NCBI GenBank assembly: GCA_965277355.1
Contig: CBDICN010000002.1
Span: 1-64,000 of the forward strand
Reading direction: 5' to 3'
Origin: RH-AL1 sp965277355
GTDB taxonomy: Bacteria > Pseudomonadota > Alphaproteobacteria > Rhizobiales > Beijerinckiaceae
DNA: 64,000 bases
A program made the translations under genes and the position numbers. Shown here in pieces: positions 24,465 through 32,712 of the stretch; positions within the stretch are counted from its first letter, which is position 1; every line of letters begins with the position of its first letter. The notes under the pieces are model-generated. The model was given only the letters and a program-made list of their open reading frames with translations, was not told the origin of the DNA and ran no database searches.

Positions 24465-25624
24465 GGCCGCCGCGCTTGCGGAGGCTGGCCCGGACGTGTG
24501 GCGCGTTCGTCCAACTTGGGCGAGAGGCGATGCCGTACGCGGCGCTCGCTGATGACGTCGTCGTAGACGTCGAGCACCTGTCTTGCCATGGTGTCGCTCG
24601 CGAAGCACTTCAGCCTCTGCGTTCCTCGCTCGACCAGATCCGCCGCAAGCCGAGTATCACAGACGATCCTCAGCATCGCGTCGGCGAGCGCCCGGTCATC
24701 GTCGGGGGGCACAAGCAAGGCCGCATCGCCCGCGATCTCCTGCATCGGATTGATGGATGAAGTGATCACGGGAACTGCGAAGCCAAACGCCTCGACGATG
24801 GGCAGGCAAAAGCCTTCAAGCAGGCTCGGAGCGACCACGCCCGCGCTGTCGCGATAGAGAGCAGCGAGCTCGAGATCGGACACCCGTGGCAGGTAACGGA
24901 CGGGGACTGTCGGCGGCGTATGCCAATGCGCCGCCCCGTCGGGCACGCCAAGGAGGTAGAGGTCGCAGCGCCGCACGAGCTCGGGTGTATTAAGAAAGGC
25001 CCTGATGACGCGATCCGTGTTCCGATGGCCGCCCTGGTAGCTTCCGCGGTGAAGAAAATAAGGACGGCTGAGCTTCGTTGCCGCGGTCGGACGATGGCCG
25101 GCGAGGAAACCGTCGACGGTGTTGTAGATCCGCCGGGACGGCAGATTGCGCTCCGCGAGCGCCTGCCTTGTCGTCTCACTGACGGCGATCAAGCAGCCGG
25201 ATCGCTTCGTTCCCAATGCGAAGGCCGAGGCCATGTAGAGGTGGATCAGCTTGCTCTTGAAGGTCCGCTGTGCGCCCGCGAGAAGGAAGGTGAGGTCGTG
25301 GACTGTCGTGACCGAGCCGCGCGCTCCGACCCACACTGCACGCGTGTTGTAGGGGAAATGCACGAGACTGCAGCCAAAGTTCGCCGCGCACATCGGAACG
25401 AAGATCTGCTCCCAGAGCGGGAACGGCAAACGTGGCAAGACGATCGGCTTGAGGTTCGGAAGAGCGCTCACCGCTTCGGCTGCGGCGCGAGAGGGTAATG
25501 CCACGAATATTTCGAAGTCCGTCGAGCGGCCAGAGAGAGCGCGACAGAGCTCCAGCGCCGCGCGGCCATATCCGGACGGTGCGCCGATATAGAAGCCATC
25601 GATGAGAACGCGGGGCTGTTTCAT
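24461..25624 (-). CDS. Glycosyltransferase family 4
   Basis: A 387-residue GT-B glycosyltransferase of the mannosyltransferase-like GT4 subgroup. Markers are RVLIDGFYIGAPSGYGRAAL, TTVHDLTFLLAG, CLIAVSETTRQALAER, YFLHRGSYQGGHRNTDRV and the E-x7-E stretch APSLLEGFCLPIVEAFGFAV. It ends with PQARRP and converges with the GH16 gene. It belongs to repeat-unit assembly; the sugar is unknown. Confidence 0.87.
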   Translation of the reverse strand: MKQPRVLIDGFYIGAPSGYGRAALELCRALSGRSTDFEIFVALPSRAAAEAVSALPNLKPIVLPRLPFPLWEQIFVPMCAANFGCSLVHFPYNTRAVWVGARGSVTTVHDLTFLLAGAQRTFKSKLIHLYMASAFALGTKRSGCLIAVSETTRQALAERNLPSRRIYNTVDGFLAGHRPTAATKLSRPYFLHRGSYQGGHRNTDRVIRAFLNTPELVRRCDLYLLGVPDGAAHWHTPPTVPVRYLPRVSDLELAALYRDSAGVVAPSLLEGFCLPIVEAFGFAVPVITSSINPMQEIAGDAALLVPPDDDRALADAMLRIVCDTRLAADLVERGTQRLKCFASDTMARQVLDVYDDVISERRVRHRLSPKLDERATRPGQPPQARRP

Positions 25625-26071
25625 CGTGAAAAGCTAAGTTGAATCCTTCGGAAGTTTGGGCTCCCTTGCTCCCACAATCAATATGATTTCCAAAATCAAA
25701 TAGCTCGGCGTCTTGACGAAATGCTTCCGGAGCAGACGTCTCGCACGCCGATCGCGCTGACCGCAGATGCCCCTATGACGCCGAAGCTCTACATTGAACT
25801 CAGCTGCCCATGCGATCGAAAGCAGCTCTGACGAGTCAGATCTCAGAGCGATGTCGATCCCGTCGTTGTTCACGAGGACGGACTGCACGATCCAAAATCA
25901 AGAAAACCCAATGTAATCAGGCTAGTTCGGCGCTGAGACAAGCCCGGCCCGTGCGAATGAGCTTTGCGTTTGCCGAGCCTGTTAGACTTTTTAACGAGGA
26001 CTACTGCACAAAAAGTGGATGCACAACGCGGCTGGCATGATAATTTCATATTCAGCGTTTAGAAAGTCCTT
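25625..26071. other. Intergenic region between GT4 and tetR genes
   Basis: About 450 bases without a convincing gene. It holds a decayed copy of the gmd 3' end (25721-25800, listed separately). To its right is an AT-rich stretch ahead of the TetR gene that probably contains that gene's promoter. Confidence 0.5.
25721..25800 (-). pseudogene. gmd: Decayed copy of the gmd 3' end
   Basis: The plus-strand sequence starting ATGCTTCCGGAGCAGACGTC is nearly the same as that starting at 38796 inside the 3' end of gmd. The similarity continues, with small gaps, for about 80 bases: both encode an ELRRH segment followed by the C-terminal tail. Small indels break the frame here. It looks like an old partial duplication of the last codons of a gmd gene. 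Confidence 0.55.
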
Positions 26072-26695
26072 ATGCGTTTGTTGGAGTTATTTGCGATGGA
26101 GAGCAGAGCTGTAGGGCGCCCGCGTCGTGGCGAGCAAGAGGTTGGCGCGGCCAGAATCATCGAGCGTGCCAGAAAGGCGCTTAGGCAAAGATATTTCGAT
26201 GTATCGTCGCGCAAGACAATAGCCGAACGATGCTTCGTCACGCCGGCGTTGATCACCTATTATTTCCCGGAGAGGGAGGACTTACTTCTCGGAATACTCG
26301 AACCTGTTCTCGACATGCAAATTGAACAGATACGTCGGATCGTCAATCGTGAGGCGGATGCCACGCTCGAAGATCTGATCGAATGTGTTGTATCTATTTT
26401 AAAAGATAATCATAACATTTTAAGATCGTTCGAGTTTCTTACGGCGTCGGGGATCATCGCGTCTGACAAGGATTATATTCGACTTATCATTGCAGAAATA
26501 CATTCGTTTCTGCGGCGCAATAGGACTGTCGCGATCCAGTATCCATTCTGCGAAAGGTCGTTTCATGGAGCGATCTGGGGGATGTGCAAATTGAGAGCGG
26601 ATATCGAAATCGCATCTGAGGCAGAGAAGGATTGTTTCACCGTTGTTCCCATGTTGCAAAGCTCCGAGAGCGGCCATGCCACGGCCTTGACATAG
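26072..26695 (+). CDS. TetR-family transcriptional regulator
   Basis: A 207-residue regulator with an N-terminal TetR helix-turn-helix: RKTIAERCFVTPALITYYFP (residues 47-66) followed by EREDLLLGILEPVL. The C-terminal ligand domain is helical and unassigned. Base composition is clearly more AT-rich than the surrounding polysaccharide genes. It lies 274 bases ahead of the TolC-like gene. A perfect 20-base palindrome in that gap is a candidate operator, so it may regulate the channel gene or the whole locus; this is inference. An alternative start is the ATG at 26096. Confidence 0.85.
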   Translation: MRLLELFAMESRAVGRPRRGEQEVGAARIIERARKALRQRYFDVSSRKTIAERCFVTPALITYYFPEREDLLLGILEPVLDMQIEQIRRIVNREADATLEDLIECVVSILKDNHNILRSFEFLTASGIIASDKDYIRLIIAEIHSFLRRNRTVAIQYPFCERSFHGAIWGMCKLRADIEIASEAEKDCFTVVPMLQSSESGHATALT

Positions 26696-26860
26696 AGCGC
26701 CGCATGTCACCACAGCCGGAAGGTCCGAGGTCGGTGCACTGCGGGCTGTTTACGCACCCAGACGTTCCGTGCTGACCACAGCTCGAAAATAATGTCAGGG
26801 CGGAGATGAACGCCTGCCGTACCCCGCGCTCACGCACAGCGCTCCTATAACGTCTTCGAA

Positions 26861-26880
26861 ATGTTGCTCCGGAGCAACAT
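26861..26880. promoter_or_regulatory. Perfect 20-bp palindrome, candidate operator
   Basis: ATGTTGCTCCGGAGCAACAT is a perfect inverted repeat with no spacer. It lies about 110 bases before the TolC-like start and 166 bases after the TetR gene. Its size and symmetry suit a TetR-type operator. Which protein binds it is not known. Confidence 0.5.
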
Positions 26881-26969
26881 GACGTTGCAAATCTCCCGAC
26901 TCCGTTCGGTCGACCAAACCTTGATAGGTCAAGCCGCTATGGTTTCTCGGCGGCGACAACCAAGACGGA

Positions 26970-28592
26970 GTGATTTTGCCGGAGCACCGGTCATTTCAGG
27001 CGATGATCATTGCCTGTCTGATATGCCAGATCGGCGCGACGACCGTGTCTGCCGAGACGATTTCTGATGCTCTCGCGCACGCCTACGAAGGTAATCCCGA
27101 CCTCAACCAGCAACGCGCCGGCACCCGTGCCATCGACGAAAATGTTGCGAGAGCGAAGGCCGGCTTTCGCCCGCAGGTCGTCGGGACGGGCGCCCTCGGA
27201 TATAATTTCACTAAGACGAACGTTGTACCCGGCAGCACCTTCGTCAACACTTCCCCTGGGGGCGGCCTCGGCAACACTGCACCCGGCGGCACACTCGGCA
27301 ACACTGTACTCGGCGGTACCGCACCCGGCAGCATGCTCGTCAACACGGTACCCGGCGGAACTGTACCCGGCGGCACCTCACCCAGCAACACGCTTGTCAA
27401 CACGGTACCCGGCGGAACTGCACTTGGCGGCACACCTGTCAACGCAGCGCCCGGCAGCACGTTCGTCAACTTTGCAACGGGCAGTACGTTCACTACTGCG
27501 GCCGGCTTGACCGTTTCAGAGAACGTCTTCAATGGAAATCGCACGACGAACCAGGTGAAGCAGGCGGAGTCCCAGGTCTTCAGCGCGAGGGAACAGACGC
27601 GCACCACGGAGCAGAACACGCTACAGAACGGCGCGACCGCCTATATGAACGTCCTGCGCGACACGGCCATCCTCGAGCTCAATCGGAACAACATCATCGT
27701 GCTGTCGGAGCAGCTTCGCTGGACGCGAAACCGCTTCCGGTTCGGAGCGGTGACCAACACCGATATAGCCCAGGCGGAGGCCGGCCTTGACTTGGGGCGC
27801 GCAAATTATTTCACGGCGCGATCGAGCCTTCAGACGAGCATCGCGAACTACCGCCAGATCATCGGCGTCGTCCCGCGGCGATTGGAGGCGGCGCGCCCAT
27901 TGGATGCGCTCCTGCCTGCGACCCTCGATGAGGCAATCGCCATCGCAATCGGGGAACATCCCCTGGTCGTCCAAGCCTCGCACAACGCGGATGTCGCGCA
28001 GCTGCAAATCCAGATCAACGAAGGGATGCTGTACCCGACTCTCGATGCTGTTGGGAGCATCCAGCAATCCGACCAGCAAGGCGGCGGCATTCGCGCGCGC
28101 ACGACGGCCTCGGCCCTGGTTGGCCAAGTCACCGTCCCGATCTACACGGGCGGCGACGTCTATGCCTTGGTACGCCAGTCGAAGGAAGTTCTCGACCAGG
28201 CGCGGCTCCAGGCAGATCTGCAGCGCGATATTGTTCGTGCGGGAGTGGTGTCCGCCTGGGGCCTGCTGCAGGCAGCCAAGGCCACCATCTCATCCGCCCG
28301 CGCCGCCGTACATGCCTCGGAAGCTGCACTTTCGGGCGTCCGCGACGAGGCCGAGATCGGGCAGCGAACGACCCTCGATATGTTGATCGCGCAGCAGACG
28401 TTGCTGTCGAGCCGAGTGAGCCTCGTGTCCGCAGAACACGATCGGGTGGTGTCGAGCTACGTTGTCTTGGCTGCCATTGGGCGCTTGTCGGCCGAAAATC
28501 TCGGCTTGGCCGTCGTCCTCTACGATCCAAGCATCCACTACACGCAGGTCAAGGACAAGTGGATCGGGCTTCGGACGCCGGACGGGCGCTGA
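26970..28592 (+). CDS. TolC-family outer-membrane channel protein with a repeat insertion
   Basis: A 540-residue outer-membrane efflux protein. Signal segment MIIACLICQIGATTVSA, then TolC-type repeats: ALAHAYEGNPDLNQQRAGTR, GLTVSENVFNGNRTTNQVKQ, RWTRNRFRFGAVTNTDIAQA and, in the second half, VGQVTVPIYTGGDVYALVRQ and RDEAEIGQRTTLDMLIAQQT. Between the strands of the first hairpin, about residues 85-174 are a Gly/Thr/Pro/Asn-rich tandem repeat absent from ordinary TolC proteins. By position it would extend the first extracellular loop. It may form the outer-membrane exit of the polysaccharide or of a type I exporter. The start could be the GTG at 26970 or the ATG at 27003. Confidence 0.88.
   Translation: MILPEHRSFQAMIIACLICQIGATTVSAETISDALAHAYEGNPDLNQQRAGTRAIDENVARAKAGFRPQVVGTGALGYNFTKTNVVPGSTFVNTSPGGGLGNTAPGGTLGNTVLGGTAPGSMLVNTVPGGTVPGGTSPSNTLVNTVPGGTALGGTPVNAAPGSTFVNFATGSTFTTAAGLTVSENVFNGNRTTNQVKQAESQVFSAREQTRTTEQNTLQNGATAYMNVLRDTAILELNRNNIIVLSEQLRWTRNRFRFGAVTNTDIAQAEAGLDLGRANYFTARSSLQTSIANYRQIIGVVPRRLEAARPLDALLPATLDEAIAIAIGEHPLVVQASHNADVAQLQIQINEGMLYPTLDAVGSIQQSDQQGGGIRARTTASALVGQVTVPIYTGGDVYALVRQSKEVLDQARLQADLQRDIVRAGVVSAWGLLQAAKATISSARAAVHASEAALSGVRDEAEIGQRTTLDMLIAQQTLLSSRVSLVSAEHDRVVSSYVVLAAIGRLSAENLGLAVVLYDPSIHYTQVKDKWIGLRTPDGR
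27222..27491 (+). repeat. Degenerate GT/PG-rich coding repeat in the TolC-like gene
   Basis: About 270 bases inside the TolC-like gene consist of imperfect units of roughly 15-30 bases encoding variants of VNTVPGGT, LGNTAPGGT and VNTVPGGTALGGT. The unit order is irregular, as expected from slippage or unequal recombination. It keeps the reading frame throughout. Confidence 0.85.
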
Positions 28593-29996
28593 TCAGACGC
28601 GGTCCGCCAAGCCGACCAACAGTGCCGCCGGTTTCGTCCGCGGCGCGACGGGAGTGGAACTGAGTGCCGCCATGGCAAAGAACGCCAGCCCTAGGTCAAT
28701 CAATGCGCCGGAGATCGAGGCCGCAATCAACGATCCGATGATGCCGCACCGCGCTGCGCTGCGCAGACGCGCAAGCAACGGGGGCTCGTCTTCGTCTCTC
28801 GGGACGACGACCCGAGCCAGGAAGGCGCAGTAGAGCATCGAGCCGATCAGTCCAAGATTAGCCGCGATAGCGACGATGAAACTCGATGCCCGAACGCTGC
28901 CGATACCGGTACCCAAGCCGTAAGTCGCCGTAAAGGCTCTTAGCCCGGAGATATTCAGGGCCGTCCGATCGAGCCCGGACTGGCTCAAGGACTTGTTGAG
29001 CACCAAAGAATCCAGCAAATCGTAGATTTGGAGGCGGAGGACCGGCGTCATGAGAATGAACAGGACGCCGGCGATCGCCGCAAGAGGGCACAGGATGATG
29101 AAGATCGCATCCTGCTGGCTCGCTTTGCCGCAAAGGGCGCGCCACAATGCGCCTGCGAAGAGCATCGCAAAGCACGGGAGCAAGGCGACGTAACCCGTCG
29201 ATGATGTCGACAGACACAGAAAGATCAGAGAGAGCAGCGCCAAGCACCCACTTAGTCGGGGACGGATACCGGCAAGGTACAGCCGAGTCGTGTAGCAGAG
29301 CGCCCCCACAGTCGCATAGGCAAACGCCGAGGCTTCGGTGAACGAGCCCTTCAGTCGATAGATGTTCGGCCCCGCGACATCGTCGAAGATCGCATAGGAC
29401 GCATTTCGCATGAAGTCGAGGAGGTAGGACGTTCCCGTCCGTGAACAAACAAAATCGGCGAATGCCAGGAGGACGTTGGCTCCACAATAGGCGAGAAGGA
29501 AGCTTCCGACCGCCAACGCGTTGGAGCGGCGCTCCGCGAACGCGGCGACCAGGAAGAAGCACATTACGTCAGCGGTGAAATAGACGAGCTGCGTGATGTT
29601 GCCGGGAGTGGGTACCAGAGGCAGCTCGCCGACGCCTTCCTTCAGGCCTTCGGCTCGGATCGGATTGACCAGGACGCTGCCGGCGAAATACCGCGGCAGG
29701 AAATAGGTGGCGAAGATACCAAAGAGGAGCGTGAGCAGCAGCCACCAGCCTGTACTGCCGAAACGCGCTTGCCGAAGCACGGCGTCGTAGGCCTCGGGAT
29801 CTGCGAGCGCGCGGAGAAACAAAAATCCCAGGAGCAAGTGCGTCGGCTGCACCCCGCCGAGACCCGGCAGCGACACGGCGGCAGCGGAGCCAAAGAGCGT
29901 CGAGATGATGAGCACGCAGATCCCGAATTTCGGCTGCGCGAAGAGCGTGGCGAAACCAAGGACGATGGTGAAGGCGCCGATCGTCGAAACATCCAT
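28593..29996 (-). CDS. Wzy/ExoQ-like polysaccharide polymerase
   Basis: A 467-residue polytopic membrane protein with about eleven hydrophobic segments and a large loop in the middle (RNASYAIFDDVAGPNIYRLK). This is the layout of O-antigen ligase/polymerase-type proteins (Wzy, ExoQ, WaaL). The segment GSFTEASAFAYATVGALCY and the late TYGLGTGIGSVRASSFIV resemble the functionally important part of the family. It lies directly after the ExoP-like gene (37-base gap), the usual partner that sets chain length. The ATG at 29996 begins the first helix; the open frame upstream overlaps exoP. Confidence 0.8.
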   Translation of the reverse strand: MDVSTIGAFTIVLGFATLFAQPKFGICVLIISTLFGSAAAVSLPGLGGVQPTHLLLGFLFLRALADPEAYDAVLRQARFGSTGWWLLLTLLFGIFATYFLPRYFAGSVLVNPIRAEGLKEGVGELPLVPTPGNITQLVYFTADVMCFFLVAAFAERRSNALAVGSFLLAYCGANVLLAFADFVCSRTGTSYLLDFMRNASYAIFDDVAGPNIYRLKGSFTEASAFAYATVGALCYTTRLYLAGIRPRLSGCLALLSLIFLCLSTSSTGYVALLPCFAMLFAGALWRALCGKASQQDAIFIILCPLAAIAGVLFILMTPVLRLQIYDLLDSLVLNKSLSQSGLDRTALNISGLRAFTATYGLGTGIGSVRASSFIVAIAANLGLIGSMLYCAFLARVVVPRDEDEPPLLARLRSAARCGIIGSLIAASISGALIDLGLAFFAMAALSSTPVAPRTKPAALLVGLADRV

Positions 29997-30033
29997 GGCA
30001 TAATCTTTTCGCTTCGAACCGGGACCGCACCCG

Positions 30034-31698
30034 TCACTCGGTGGCGAGGATCTGCCCCTCGGCGGCCTTCCGCTCGGCCGACCGGCGACGCCTCGCGACG
30101 AGCCCCGAACGGCCCGCAAAGATGCGGTGCCAGGCATTCGATCGCACCTTGGTGAGGATGACACCGAGAGGCGTCACGCGGCTCTCCCGCAGCAGCACGA
30201 GCGCATCTCTGAGATCGTCGTCGGTCGTCTCTCCGGCCACGACGACGAGATAGACGCCGGAGAGCGCGGCGGCCGCCTGAAGCATCACGTCCGACGTGTC
30301 AAGCGCCGGAAGATCCACGATGACGGGGGCATGTTTCGCCATCTGCTCCATGAGAAAGCGCAACTTAGGCGACGCCGCGATGTGCTCGGCCTGGTGCTCG
30401 CCTCGGCGTGCGCTCAGTAGGCGGATGCCGGCCCCGGAGGTTAGCTCGGTAACGGAGCCGCCTAGGTCCTGGCGCCCCAGCAGGTCGACAAGGTTGTGCC
30501 GTCCGTCCGGGTTCAGGGTCTCACTGAGGGCAGGACTGCGCAGATTGGCATCGACGAGAACCACGCGACGTCCTTCGCTGGCCAATCCGCGAGCGAGCTC
30601 GTAGCAGATCGACGAGGTGCCGGCGCCGGCCCTGCAGGCGAGCATACCGATCGCCTGCTCGGAGCGAGGCGCGTTTCGCATCCTCGCGAAGAGGTGACGC
30701 AGAGCAGCCCGTCCGTCCGTCGGCCATGGGCTTGTAAACGGCGACGAAGGACGCTTCTCGGCCGCGCCCGGAAGCATCGGCAACGTCGCGACGCAGACCA
30801 GCGCAGTCGCCGCATGCACTTGGCGCGCGGTGCGAAGGCGCCGATCGCTTCGCTGACCGACCATGGTCGCGCCAAAGCCCGTCAACAACGCGAACACGGT
30901 CGCGAAGGCGAAGGTCAAAGTGGTCTTCGGGGAGGACTTCGTCAAAGGCGTGATCGCCGCGCTGATGACGCGGGCGTCGGCATCGGAGAACTCGCCCTCG
31001 GGAACGATGCCCTCCATCATTCCGGCGGTCAGAAGGTCGGCTTGCCGCTTGATGTCCGAGATCCGGCGCTCGAGGATTTCCTCGTCCTTTTCGCTGGCGA
31101 TGACGCGGTCGCGGATGTAGGCCGATGTAATCGAGTTTGCCATTGCCGCCGCGCCATGAGGTGTCGGCGCCACGTAGCTGATCTCGATCACGTAGGAGAG
31201 ACCGAGGCGACGGGCGTTGACCCTGTCCATGAAGCTCATGAAAGCGGCCGTTTGTTCCTTCGCGCTATCCCCTTCCGCCGCCCCGCGGACGGGCTGCAGG
31301 ATCCGCTGAAGCAGTCCCGCCGGTTGCGGACGAAACTCTGGGAAGTCTTTCACCTTCAACGAGTCAAAGACAAAACGCAGCAGCCGCTCGCCCTTCACGG
31401 CTTCCACTCGCGTCTCGGCCTGCGCTGCATCCAAGGAGTTAAGGGCTGTCTCGCGTGTGCTCGAACTACGCTTTTTGGGGATCGACTCGAGCGCGACCTG
31501 CGTCGAAGCGGTATATTGCACAGGCGTCCGCACCAAGATGAAGGCAGCAACCATCCAGCAGGTCGCGAGCCAGATACAAAGGAGCGGCAAATTACGAAGC
31601 ACTGCGTCGCGCAACGCGGCGAACTCGAAGAGGTCGTGGCCCTCGCGTGGCGAGAACTCTTTCCGAAGCGACTCTGCGACGTTCGCAATCTCACTCAT
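30034..31698 (-). CDS. ExoP/Wzc-like polysaccharide copolymerase with degenerate P-loop
   Basis: A 554-residue co-polymerase. It has a Wzz domain with first membrane helix at about 36-56, a periplasmic part, and second helix at about 258-280. A C-terminal bacterial tyrosine-kinase-like domain follows (about 330-554). The Walker A loop reads RAGAGTSS (residues 356-363) instead of GEGKST, so the ATP-binding lysine is missing. The Walker A' strand VVLVDANLR (379-387) is kept. The C-terminus has no tyrosine cluster. This suggests a regulator without kinase activity. It normally controls chain length with the Wzy-like neighbour. Confidence 0.88.
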   Translation of the reverse strand: MSEIANVAESLRKEFSPREGHDLFEFAALRDAVLRNLPLLCIWLATCWMVAAFILVRTPVQYTASTQVALESIPKKRSSSTRETALNSLDAAQAETRVEAVKGERLLRFVFDSLKVKDFPEFRPQPAGLLQRILQPVRGAAEGDSAKEQTAAFMSFMDRVNARRLGLSYVIEISYVAPTPHGAAAMANSITSAYIRDRVIASEKDEEILERRISDIKRQADLLTAGMMEGIVPEGEFSDADARVISAAITPLTKSSPKTTLTFAFATVFALLTGFGATMVGQRSDRRLRTARQVHAATALVCVATLPMLPGAAEKRPSSPFTSPWPTDGRAALRHLFARMRNAPRSEQAIGMLACRAGAGTSSICYELARGLASEGRRVVLVDANLRSPALSETLNPDGRHNLVDLLGRQDLGGSVTELTSGAGIRLLSARRGEHQAEHIAASPKLRFLMEQMAKHAPVIVDLPALDTSDVMLQAAAALSGVYLVVVAGETTDDDLRDALVLLRESRVTPLGVILTKVRSNAWHRIFAGRSGLVARRRRSAERKAAEGQILATE

Positions 31699-31731
31699 CG
31701 TCTTGCTCCCGCTGTCGACCAGGACGCTTAT

Positions 31732-32712
31732 CTACAAGAGCTCGGCTCGCTCGGGTGCAGCTACGCCCGCGATGATATCGAGGACCGCACGGATATTGCC
31801 GGCAAGCCGCCCTCGTCGATCTATATACGGCTCTGGAGCAAACGACTTGATCGTATTCGAAGCGAGGTTCCGCGCCAAGTGATCGCATAAGCTCGCGGTC
31901 GTCATCGTTCCCTTCCGATGTAGGTAAAGAGGGTTGATCACCTGCGAGTACCCAAGGCGTCGTCCAGAGACGCGGCCCGCTTTCACGCCAAGGTGAGCGC
32001 CGATGGCGCTACCAAGCTTGACGAGAATACCGCCGCGCTTCGCGAGGGCTCCGCCGAAGTCCCTGTCTTCGAGCCAGCTGTAGAGGACAAGCCGCTCATC
32101 GAACAAGAGATCAGCGATGGCGGAGCGGCGGAACGCCATGTTGCACCCGTACGGGCTGAAGCCTTGCATCAGATAGTTGGGCGCCTCGGAAGCGCTGCGA
32201 TTGATGGCCTCGACGCCGTCGCGGAAGGAGAGCCCTGGCCCTTTTATGCCGTCGACTGCCAAGTGACCGGTAATTGCAACGACACGAGGCCTGTCGAGGA
32301 AGCAGCGTTCCACCACTTCCAGCCATCTCGGATGCGGGAGAAAATCGTCGTCAAAAAAGACGACGAAGTCGATGTCCGGCGCAATGCGCCGCACGGCCGC
32401 ATTGCGTTGACATGCCAATCCCGGCGGGCCAAAAACGATGTCGAGGCCCTCCTTCGGCTCGATAGCGACATCCTCGGGAGAGCAGGCGGAGATGATGATC
32501 CGGTCCGGCCGTCGTGTCTGCGCGGCGAGGAACGCGATAGATTTCAGCAGCGTGGCCGGCCGACCGCGCGTCGCATACACCACACAGATGCGGCCCGTCT
32601 TCGTGGCGCTCGACCCGCTCGGGGCGAAAGTCGGATCGGCGTTGCTGGCGGGCGTCCAGTCGGTGCGTGCGCTCGATGTCCGAGGCCGCACGAGATGTTG
32701 GACGGAAATCAT
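31732..32712 (-). CDS. Glycosyltransferase family 2
   Basis: A GT-A-fold inverting transferase of 326 residues. It has ICVVYATRGRPATLLKSIAF, PGLACQRNAAVRRIAPDI, the metal motif DFVVFFDDDFLPHPRW, and SPYGCNMAFRRSAI in the acceptor half. LYSWLEDRDFGGALAKRG follows. It overlaps the preceding GT4 gene by four bases (ATGA). It is part of an operon running sugar transferase, unknown, GT4, GT2, ExoP-like, Wzy-like. Confidence 0.88.
   Translation of the reverse strand: MISVQHLVRPRTSSARTDWTPASNADPTFAPSGSSATKTGRICVVYATRGRPATLLKSIAFLAAQTRRPDRIIISACSPEDVAIEPKEGLDIVFGPPGLACQRNAAVRRIAPDIDFVVFFDDDFLPHPRWLEVVERCFLDRPRVVAITGHLAVDGIKGPGLSFRDGVEAINRSASEAPNYLMQGFSPYGCNMAFRRSAIADLLFDERLVLYSWLEDRDFGGALAKRGGILVKLGSAIGAHLGVKAGRVSGRRLGYSQVINPLYLHRKGTMTTASLCDHLARNLASNTIKSFAPEPYIDRRGRLAGNIRAVLDIIAGVAAPERAELL

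Noticed and set aside
25634..25888. 84-codon minus-strand open frame
   Set aside because: Part of it matches the gmd tail with broken frame; no ribosome site. Treated as a remnant.
27222..27491. CRISPR-like array
   Set aside because: The repeats are coding, degenerate and contiguous, with no unique spacers of even size; they stay in frame with the TolC-like protein.
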